64,000 bases of DNA, from assembly GCA_025526995.1 (NCBI GenBank), contig JAHLKG010000004.1:1054001-1118000 (forward strand), read 5' to 3'. This document shows, one piece after another, positions 56,636 through 64,000 of this stretch. Within the stretch, counting starts at the first letter, position 1; each line of letters starts with the position of its first letter. This stretch comes from Powellomyces hirtus. Its lineage: Eukaryota > Chytridiomycota > Chytridiomycetes > Spizellomycetales > Powellomycetaceae. The notes under the pieces were generated by a model. The model was not told the origin of the DNA. It saw only the letters and a program-made list of their open reading frames with translations, and ran no database searches. Position numbers and translations under genes: made by a program.

Positions 56636-57803
56636 ATGTTGTCACAAGCAACCACAGCTGCTCGCAGAGCTCTGCCTTCTTTCGTGGTAAGCCGATATAC
56701 GCATTATGCACTACTATCCCTCGAGCAAATCTCTTGGACGTCGGTTACTCATTTGGGAGTGTTATCTAGAAAACCTGTGGCAAATGGCCAACCGCTGCGG
56801 AAGGCAAAGTGGGCCACAGCTACGCCAGAGCTCAACTTCTCTCCACGTCCTCGCATCTGACCAGCACCAGCGCGCACTTGCGACGCCGACGGAAGAAGCC
56901 CGCATTCTTGGATCCCGTCACATTCCAGCCGTCGGCTGAAGAAGCCGTCAACAACATTCTCTACAACACCCCCTCCACGACTGCGTCGCCTATCACGCGA
57001 CACGTTCTCAACTGCCTTGTCTCGGATGAGCCCGGGGTGCTCTCCCACGTTTCGGGAATCTTGGCTGGACGAGGGTTCAATATCGAGAGTTTGGTGGTGG
57101 CAAAGACTGAAGTGGCAGATCTGAGTCGAATGACTATTGTGCTGAACGGTCAGAAAGTCGTTATCGATCAGGCCAAGAAGCAGCTTGAGGATATGGTCCC
57201 CGTCTGGGCGGTGCTGGACTACACCCATGGACGCATTGTGGAGAGGGAGATGCTGCTGGCAAAGGTCTCCACAGTCCCGCATGAACACATGAACGAATTC
57301 TCCCAGCACGAAGTGGAAGTGCCCGCTGGAGATGCTTTGGAGGTACGGCACATCATTGACGCCATTTTCTGCTGCGAAAACAAGTAATCTCACGAAACAA
57401 ATCTCTTAGCAACCTCCCTCAATGTCGCCTCTCCTCGGAACAGCGATTCAACGACAAGCTGTGACGGAACTGGCGCGCCTCTTTGGTGCCCGCGTTGTCG
57501 ATGTCAGCATCGACGGGGTCATTCTGGAGCTCAGTGCCAAGCCCCACAGGGTGGACGCCTTCTTGAAATTGCTCAAACCCTTTGGATTGATAGAAGTAGC
57601 CCGATCAGGTGAGTTCCGTTTACCTTTTCTCCAAAACTGCTGTTAAGATTGATGGGAAAGGCTGCTGAACTCATGCTCTGAATTTGATAGGCGCCATGGC
57701 AATGCCCAGAAGTCCCGTCGACGGGATCTTTGAGGAAGATGATGTCGCCGAAGCCGAGGACGAGAGTGGCCAGGTGGATGCCACCATGCTTCCGCCAGGC
57801 TGA
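56636..57803 (+). CDS. ILV6: Acetolactate synthase regulatory (small) subunit, mitochondrial
   Basis: Exons 56636-56686, 56770-57342, 57410-57608, 57691-57803 (311 aa). The spliced N-terminus MLSQATTAARRALPSFV is a mitochondrial presequence. The ACT domain begins HVLNCLVSDEPGVLSHVSGI and continues LAGRGFNIESLVVAKTEVAD, followed by the second half with LGTAIQRQAVTELARLFGAR and ILELSAKPHRVDAFLKLLKP. These are the IlvH/Ilv6 family blocks. The subunit binds valine and confers feedback control on the catalytic Ilv2 in branched-chain amino-acid synthesis. A central stretch between the two conserved parts is longer than in bacterial IlvH, as is usual in fungal Ilv6. The acidic C-terminus is disordered. 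Confidence 0.95.
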
Positions 57804-58303
57804 TCTCTCATCCTCCATTTGTTACCTACACTTTCAATAAATGCGCGATTTCATACACATCATACCAAAAATGCTGTCTAGCTTCCGGTAATTTGAGCAA
57901 GTTGTCAAGCCAGTCAAGCCATTGTGACCATCATATCAGATGTGATATGAGACATCCGATAATATGTGAGGGACCGGACGAAACAATGAATATATTGCAG
58001 TTCTGATGCATGACGTGAAACTATAGATCGCGGTCAAGGGCGATGTAACAATACAATATGCAAGAGCTCATACCAAAACCACAGTCTGCGCGGTGGGTAT
58101 GATGAGGGAAAGGGAGCGGCTATCTAACGTGCGATGGAAACTCGATCGACTACAGACACACACAGTACTACACATCTAAACTCTGCTGCTGACCAAACAT
58201 AGCCACCTGACTCCATCTTCGATGCCTGCTCGACGATTCATAAGGCTGGGTGCGCAGTCTTTTCGGTCCCATATACATGGTGGATGCTGGGGCGATAAGG
58301 GCT
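57804..58303. other. Intergenic, convergent ILV6 / LRR protein
   Basis: 500 bases; CAATAAATG near 57834 is a plausible polyadenylation signal for ILV6. No gene seen. Confidence 0.5.
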
Positions 58304-59866
58304 CTAATGCCCAGCTGCAGAAAGTGATATAAAGCTTAATGATCGACTTGTTCTGAGTCCGTTTCGGCGCAGCAGTGACGCCTTTAAGCCTTTGGTCACT
58401 GCAGCGGGTAGAGATGGAAGGCTGGGGTTTTTCGCAAGTGAGCTCAAGGGGAGGGTTGCAGATGACGCTGATCGTGTCATCGATGACTTCTGGCGTCTGG
58501 CTAATGGTGATCCGGGAGGTGAGGAAAGAGGTGAGGATGGAAGGGAAGGGATCGGGCTCGGGGCGGTGTCCGGTAGCGGACAGAATAGAGCTGTAAGACG
58601 CTCCTCGTCGGTGTTCCAATGCGGTGTACACAATCTGTACTCAAGTGGTACGGCTACTTCGCTTCGATCGACAATTCGGCCCCGAACATAGACGGCGTCG
58701 AAATACGGTCCAGCGCAGAAAGTGCACTGTTTTGCCGAGGCAAGATAGCCCTTGAGCTCGCTGTGCGTGATCTCAAGAATGGGAAGCTGCTGCCTGACAA
58801 TGACACGAGCAGCAAGCTCCTTCAGACTTGGTGGTGAGAATGTTTCCTGTGCGGCAAACTCTGTCACAAGTGGGCAGTCTTCAAGACCAATCTTTCGCAA
58901 GAACTTCAGGCGGTTGAGCTCGGCTGGAATGTGGGCAATAGGATTTTTCGAAACGTCGAGAGTAATCAGTGATTTGATCTGTCCGAGCTCCGGAGGAAGA
59001 ACAGATATTTGGTTTTTCTTGAGGTCGAGAGTTGTGAGTTTGCGCAGTGATCCTATAGACGCTGGAACGCTAGTGAGCTGGTTGTCGGCCGCGAGCAGCT
59101 CAACGAGCTTTGTCAGATAGCCTATTGTGTCGGGTAGGGATGTGAGCTTGTTGGATGAGACATGAAGGTTGGTAAGGTTCTTGAGATGACCAATCTCGGG
59201 AGGTATTTCTGTCAAACTATTGCAGCATCTGAGGAGAACAAGAATGATGGTGAGAGCGGTTCGTAATGGGACTTCGTGACAGGCATTACAGTCATAACTC
59301 GGATGTCGCCCATCATTAACACGTACAACGTGTACCTTCCTAGCGATGACATTGAATACTCACAAATGAAGGGTAGTAGTGGTGGAGAGTAGGCCAATGT
59401 TCGGGGATATTGCGAGGAGTGCCTGGTTACACAAGCCAATGGTGGCAATGTTTGTAAGCTGGGCGAAAGAGATGATTTTAACGTTCCCCGCGTTTCGTTC
59501 AAGGATCTGCTCTATGCAATCCAGTTCATCTTCTGTATAGTCATCGAAATCCCATCCACCCGTTGAGTTTGTGACGGCCCGCGTATCAAGGTCGTTGAGA
59601 GAATAAGATTGTGTAAGGCGTTGCAACTGTACATTAGTGGCGGTTCGTTGGGTTGTTGGTCGTACGGGATGGTCGGTGGTGGTAGTGGTGGTGGCGTCAA
59701 GGGATGTTGAGGAGGCAGTGAGGTTGGATTGGCCGTGTCGAGGTCCATGTGACTCTGCTGACCGAGTCAAGTCTGGCAACGGGCTCTGCAGTGACAGACG
59801 ATGGCGGTCCCTAAGGGCATAAGCCAGAGGCAGCTCCGCCTGTGATTTGCTGAGCCCGCTTCCCAT
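58304..59866 (-). CDS. Leucine-rich repeat protein with N-myristoylation-type start
   Basis: Exons 59364-59866 and 58304-59216 (471 aa). MGSGLSKSQ at the N-terminus fits the N-myristoylation rule (Gly2, Ser6), so the protein is probably membrane attached. After a disordered 100 residues, about seven LRRs of the 23-residue plant/bacterial-like 'Shoc2' type run LTEIPPEIGHLKNL, HVSSNKLTSLPDTIGYL, ADNQLTSVPASIGSL, LKKNQISVLPPELGQI, VSKNPIAHIPAELNRL. A CxxC-containing segment (CTFCAGPYFDAVYVRGR) and a Ser/Pro-rich tail follow. The tail segment resembles that of fungal LRR proteins linked to signalling. No function is assigned. The acceptor at 59217 is chosen because the nearer one at 59230 brings an immediate stop. 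Confidence 0.82.
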
Positions 59867-60571
59867 TTTGACGTTCAGAGCAAGGTTCTGTAGGTGGAGG
59901 AGGATGCTTGACTAGCTGCTACCAAGTCCGTTATGGGGCCGAGGGCCGAGGGCGGGTCGGTTGGGTGGTGGAATGAGGGAACAAACACAGCAGCAACAGG
60001 CAAGTGAATCTCTTAGGGACGATGCAGACAAGCAGATGCGTGGGAACAGAATGGCAGCAGAAAAGGGATGGGGGGGCAGTGAGTTGAGATGTAAGGGTAT
60101 TATCTATTGTACTGTAGTAGCGATAATTCTGTAATATCTGGGCCTGAACGTGGTAATACCGGTAATGGGAGGGCAAAAGGCGCAGACAAACAGACCGAGA
60201 CAAACGAGACGAAAGGCCGTCAGGAGAAGGTGAAACAAACTATTACTGGCGCCCAGCCAATGCCAGATGTATGATACAGCAGAGAGGTTGTTTCTGGGCA
60301 GGAAGGCCAAAGTGGCTGGGTCGGTGGCTGGGTTGGGCTGCGTACCGAGATGTCGGCCCCCCGCTCCAAATTGACAGTACCATTAGCAATCGCGGTGTGA
60401 ACTCAAAATTGACAGGTTTGGCTTTTCACACTGGTTTGATCTCGCCCGCAATAGAATACGCTGCCCAACACTGCCCACATAGATATTGTCACAAACTTCA
60501 AATTCATCCTCGGAATTCCGATAATCTGTCACGTCCTCAACTGCCACTGTATGTACTATTAGCTGGACACG
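59867..60571. promoter_or_regulatory. Divergent promoter region LRR protein / CFAP144-like
   Basis: 705 bases between divergent starts. GGTAATACCGGTAATGGG near 60151 is a short repeat. No coding frame recognised. Confidence 0.5.
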
Positions 60572-61168
60572 ATGTATTCAACCGGAAGAGGGCGCTCGGC
60601 AACGAATTTTGGAGCGGGGGCCAGTGGAAGCGGCAGAGGCGACACTGCTCATCGGAATCCATTCACTTCATTCATGAGTGCATCGGGTCATCCAAATGCA
60701 CCGTATACCATTTTTGTGGATAAGATGTTCAAGGAGACGATGCAGAAGCTGGAGAACAAGAAGAAAACCGACGCGGCAAAGGGATCGTTTGTGGTAACAC
60801 CGGCAGTGTGGCGAGGTTTGTACTCATCACCATCATGAGTGAACGCACGTTAAGTTAACATATTTGTATTTTGATTATCAGATGCAGTAGTGGCTGAAAA
60901 GCCAAATAACATTGGTTCGACCAAAGATCGAGGGAAGCAAACGCTTGATGGTGAGTGATCGAGCCTCCAGGCTGTGAACCTTTGCCCAAAACTCATCATG
61001 TAACCGCTCAATCTGGCAAAAGAGGAGTACCTTCGCTATTCCACCCGTCAATCCCTACCGCCACGAAGCAAATATGACAAGCCCGTTACCGCATCACATC
61101 AGTATGGATGGGATACAAAGCCTTTGGTAAACTCGATTTCGGCAGGCGATCCGCACACGAGATTGTAG
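60572..61168 (+). CDS. CFAP144/FAM183-like ciliary microtubule protein
   Basis: Exons 60572-60815, 60882-60950, 61023-61168 (152 aa). A Gly/Ser/Arg-rich start is followed by a helical segment (FVDKMFKETMQKLENKKK), a VTPAVWR strand, and the C-terminal block QSLPPRSKYDKPVTASHQYG then WDTKPLV. The pattern P--KY--P-T-SQ--GW---PLV is the conserved end of the FAM183/CFAP144 family, microtubule inner or associated proteins of motile cilia. Length fits. The family call rests on this motif from memory; no other family is suggested by the sequence. It fits the other two flagellar genes of the window. Confidence 0.65.
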
Positions 61169-61567
61169 TGCTGATTGCCAAACTCATCTGGTTTAGATAC
61201 CAACAAGTTCTCCCTTTGCTCATCGTCCACGACGGGGCACCGAGGTGACCCAGATCTATGGACCCGCAACATCAGTGTACGATCCGCGAGCGAGATTAGG
61301 GTTCGGCGTAAGAGCCGCCAGATGAAGGGATGAAAGTTTGGGTATATGTATTTGAATGTAAATGCTGGTCATTGCGTGAGGAAAGCTCAGCCTAGTCCAA
61401 TCTCGCCCCTGGGCTTGGTTTGTATTTAGACATTCAAGGACCCCCTCTGCCCATGACCAGAAGTCGAGAGGAAAATGACTTGTATTCTGAGAGTAGCCAC
61501 AGAAAAGGCATGGAAAAAAAAAATGTACAATCAAGTCGACTTCCATCCTATATGCTAGAGGGATCCA
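61169..61567. other. Intergenic, convergent CFAP144-like / MATH-BTB
   Basis: 399 bases between two stop codons; a GGAAAAAAAAAATG stretch near 61512. No gene seen. Confidence 0.5.
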
Positions 61568-63049
61568 TCACATCAACGCAAACAGCTCCACCATAAGATC
61601 ACGTCGATCGGTGGATCTGACCCACTCCTTGAAGGATTCCCTGACCTTTAGCTTTCCGATGTTTTCGCGGACGTAACCCAGGCAGGCGGTTTTGAGCTCG
61701 CCGCTGGCACTGGAGTACACATCTGCCAATTCGAGAATCTCCAGTGCGACGTCCAAATTCAGATCCTTTTCCAAAATCATTGCGCCAACGTAGTTGTGAA
61801 GTGAAGACAGCTGATATCTGTCCGCCAGACGGATGAGCTCTGAGCGAGATGTGAGGTCCGACGGTGGAATGGCGAGTCGCCCGGTATATAGAAACTCCAG
61901 CATTGCGCGAACAGCAAATGCGGTAAAATCATGAATCTCAACCACAGAGGGCTGCGAGAAATCAGTTCCGCCAGCTTCACGAAGTCCAGATGAGAACATG
62001 GCAGAGAAGTAGTCGGAGCGAGAGGCGAGGATGGCACGGTGAGCGGGGATAGTGGCGGATGGGAAGCCCAGGTGATTCGAATAGCGGGGAGAAGTTTGAT
62101 GGACATTTGCAGTGGGAAGAGAGGCGGTACTCGAGGTGGTGGAAGATGGGCGATGCTGCAAACGACCTGTAAAGCCGCCGGATGGCTTTGCTTCCGAACG
62201 AAGAGTTTGAATCGTTGGCAAATCCATGGGGGTCTCTTGCGGGGATGGCTTGGATTCGGGAGCGTTTTGGGGCATGGACTCCTCGTAGTACCCCAACCCA
62301 GATGATTCCGCTTCTGACTCATCATCCAAAACTTCGTGTTCCGGGGTTTCATGTTCCGGGAGTATCGGTTCCACCTTTCCCCTTGCCACATCCTCGATCA
62401 TCACTGTACCTTTGTCGTCTTCGTCCGCGTCGTCATCCGCACGTTCGGCGTTCTCGACTGCTGGGGTATCTACTTCCTGCAGAAAATGGGCTGGATCATC
62501 CGGACGTTGCACGACAACAAAAGTGACATCAGCCAGCCTCCAGTTGAACAACAGACCGCCCGAGCTTGGTACATCCCGTGCTTGTGATTCCAAAAGCCCC
62601 ACCAGCTCCGCCCGCTGTTGCCAGACCACCTCGGCATGCACAATGAGCGTTCCGTCCGAGGTTGCAGCTTCGGAGAGACGGTTCAAGGGCAGCAGCGCCG
62701 CCCAACCCCAGCTTCGGGGATGACTGTATCCTTTTCCAAAACCTTCTTGTCCGGCAGGTTCCCGTTCTTTCATGACAACAGGGACCCGGGTATCTCTCTT
62801 CATAACAGAGAGTCTAAATGAAGTGATCGGACGACTCCAGGCTTCCCCCTGCGCTTTCTCAGGCTCAGTTTTTACAACGTCCAGGAAGAGCCCCATATGT
62901 GTATCCCGTGTTTGCCCATGTCCTTCGGGATAGAGTGAGAGCTCCCAGGTGCAGGTTGAGGGCCCAAACACTGGGGAGGTGATTTTATTTGTCTGACGCC
63001 GGAAACCCGGGATGGCCCATGTCAGAGTGGCCTGAACTTCTTGGAGCAT
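61568..63049 (-). CDS. MATH-BTB protein with a large insert inside the BTB domain
   Basis: 493 aa, single exon. Residues 5-150 form a MATH-type beta sandwich (WAIPGFRRQTNKITSPVF, WELSLYPEG, LGLFLDVV-like and WGWAALLPL segments). The BTB domain starts with LADVTFVVV (172-180) but the next canonical element, IPAHRAILASRSDYFSAMF, is at 334-352; between them is a Glu/Asp/Ser/Pro-rich stretch of about 150 residues. After it the domain continues normally (VRAMLEFLYTGRLAIPPSDL, LIRLADRYQLSSLHNYVGAM) into a BACK-like helical tail ending WVRSTDRRDLMVELFALM. SPOP-like MATH-BTB proteins are substrate adaptors of Cullin-3 ubiquitin ligases; that role here is inferred. Confidence 0.85.
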   Translation of the reverse strand: MLQEVQATLTWAIPGFRRQTNKITSPVFGPSTCTWELSLYPEGHGQTRDTHMGLFLDVVKTEPEKAQGEAWSRPITSFRLSVMKRDTRVPVVMKEREPAGQEGFGKGYSHPRSWGWAALLPLNRLSEAATSDGTLIVHAEVVWQQRAELVGLLESQARDVPSSGGLLFNWRLADVTFVVVQRPDDPAHFLQEVDTPAVENAERADDDADEDDKGTVMIEDVARGKVEPILPEHETPEHEVLDDESEAESSGLGYYEESMPQNAPESKPSPQETPMDLPTIQTLRSEAKPSGGFTGRLQHRPSSTTSSTASLPTANVHQTSPRYSNHLGFPSATIPAHRAILASRSDYFSAMFSSGLREAGGTDFSQPSVVEIHDFTAFAVRAMLEFLYTGRLAIPPSDLTSRSELIRLADRYQLSSLHNYVGAMILEKDLNLDVALEILELADVYSSASGELKTACLGYVRENIGKLKVRESFKEWVRSTDRRDLMVELFALM

Positions 63050-63593
63050 TGCTTCAACGTTCCAATGGTGTTTATGTTGTGCGGTTGGTAGTGTGCAATT
63101 GTAGCAAAAGTGTGCGTCAAGTGGGGAAGCTCATTTCGGGTGGCAGACGAGGTGACGAGTGACGGGACGGTGCGCGCGTGTGCCAAGGCCTGCATCAACA
63201 ACAGATACCGCAAAAGCAACCGCTGCTATCTTACAAAATATCACACAACGACTATTGAGACTGACATGCTCGTAGAGATGAATATCTTCCAAAATGAGCG
63301 ATGAACGTCAGTCGCCTTCGGCGGAGCTGCTCAAATCTAGAATCAGATCTGAAAACTTCACTTTGTTGATACTGGGCAAAATATTTGCGGAACTTGGGAA
63401 TGCATATGCTTGCGTGCGTCGATAGTCCAATGAATTGCCACATCAACGGTTGCTGAAACGCAGCGCAGAATGCTTTATGTCTATAAAATTTGTCCTGCGA
63501 GCTTCTGCCTGTTGTGTCAACAACAACGGACTTTGCGCGAGCTGTCAACGTCGCGATCAACATATCCTGCTGGTCTCTGTCGTTATTCTAACA
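63050..63593. promoter_or_regulatory. Divergent promoter region MATH-BTB / MOG1
   Basis: 544 bases between divergent starts. It contains GTGCGCGCGTGTG near 63170-63182. Open frames here lack family signals. Confidence 0.45.
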
Positions 63594-64000
63594 ATGCCAG
63601 TACCAAGTCCATCCACCATCCCAACATGTCGGAAAGATCTATACGGAGGAGCCATGTCGATGTCGATTCCTCAGTCGTTTGCAGACGTAAGGTAATGAGC
63701 TTCTCCATCCACTTGCTGCATGGCTTGTGATTCTCATTTCACAGGTGACTTCGCAGCATGCTCCGTGAGGTCCCGAGCAATCAAGAAGTGTTTGCAGACC
63801 AACTGAGCGACCAAAGCATCATGATTGAGCTGCTGGAACTGGCCAGCGACGCAACCACTGAGAATGCTGGAAAGTACCACTACGCCCAACTCGCCCAGGA
63901 CAATGAGGCAGTGACAAGCGATATATTATCTGAGGAGCAGCTAGATACTTCCAACGCTCTCCCATTTCTACCGTGAGTTACGAAAATGCTAGCTGCAAAC
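63594..64000 (+). CDS. MOG1: MOG1/RANGRF-like Ran-binding protein, 5' part (continues beyond window)
   Basis: Exons seen: 63594-63691 and 63757-63972; the next intron begins at 63973 and the gene runs off the window. Spliced start: CRKDLYGGAMSMSIPQSFAD, VS, MLREVPSNQEVFADQLSDQS, IMIELLELASDATTENAGKY, HYAQLAQDNEA. L(F/Y)GGA-S--IP followed by -DVS-LR-VPSNQEVF and a DQS-I-ELLE helix is the conserved N-terminal half of Mog1/RanGRF. The family binds Ran GTPase and helps release its nucleotide in nuclear transport. The donor at 63692 (in AAG/GTAATG) is chosen over that at 63687 because only it gives the S-M-L-R-E-V-P join. Confidence 0.9.

Noticed and set aside
59217..59236. Acceptor at 59230 for the LRR gene
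   Set aside because: It introduces a stop after three codons; the next AG at 59217 keeps frame into LTEIPPEIG.

Overview
The window looks like nuclear DNA of a zoosporic (flagellated) fungus, most likely a chytrid. Nearly every gene is cut by several short GT-AG introns (mostly 55-150 bp). The metabolism is fungal: chitin deacetylase, a fungal-type DAHP synthase, ILV6, a Pho8-type phosphatase and MPO1. Three genes belong to families otherwise known from motile cilia (AXDND1-like, LRRC23-like, CFAP144-like), which yeasts and moulds have lost. No rRNA, tRNA, CRISPR array, transposase or reverse transcriptase was recognised. Gene models below were built by hand from reading frames plus splice signals. 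Frame was checked across the listed exons of every model, but no transcript evidence was available.

Layout. 0-10 kb: 3' part of an ALIX/Bro1-like ESCRT adaptor, an acidic Byr4/Bfa1-like protein, the splicing factor YJU2 divergent from the Fe-S assembly factor ISD11, and a secreted chitin deacetylase. 10-20 kb: a VPS9-domain Rab5 exchange factor with nine exons including a 13-nt micro-exon, a KIAA1143-like DUF4604 protein, a DUF4246 protein and DAHP synthase. 21-28 kb: the MPO1-like dioxygenase, then the divergent flagellar pair AXDND1/LR RC23 (LRRC23), then a CHCHD2/MIX17 twin-CX9C protein. 28-41 kb: cytosolic leucyl-tRNA synthetase, a 12-exon alkaline phosphatase, a 16-exon long-chain acyl-CoA synthetase that converges on pantetheine-phosphate adenylyltransferase, and the SFM1-like SPOUT methyltransferase. 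41-52 kb: a small membrane protein, an M20 dipeptidase with a duplicated terminal exon, TRM6, a CRAL-TRIO protein, a PHO80-like cyclin and a broken F-box-like gene. 53-64 kb: an SH3 membrane protein, a dienelactone hydrolase, ILV6, an LRR protein, a CFAP144-like protein, a MATH-BTB protein and the 5' end of a MOG1/RANGRF gene.

This is a normal mixed housekeeping region, not an operon or island. The neighbourhoods that suggest shared function are the AXDND1-LRRC23 shared promoter and the acyl-CoA synthetase/PPAT convergent pair (CoA supply and CoA use). The most unusual points are the duplicated terminal exon of the dipeptidase, the BTB domain split by an insert of about 150 residues, very short exons (13 and 16 nt), and tandem repeats confined to introns.
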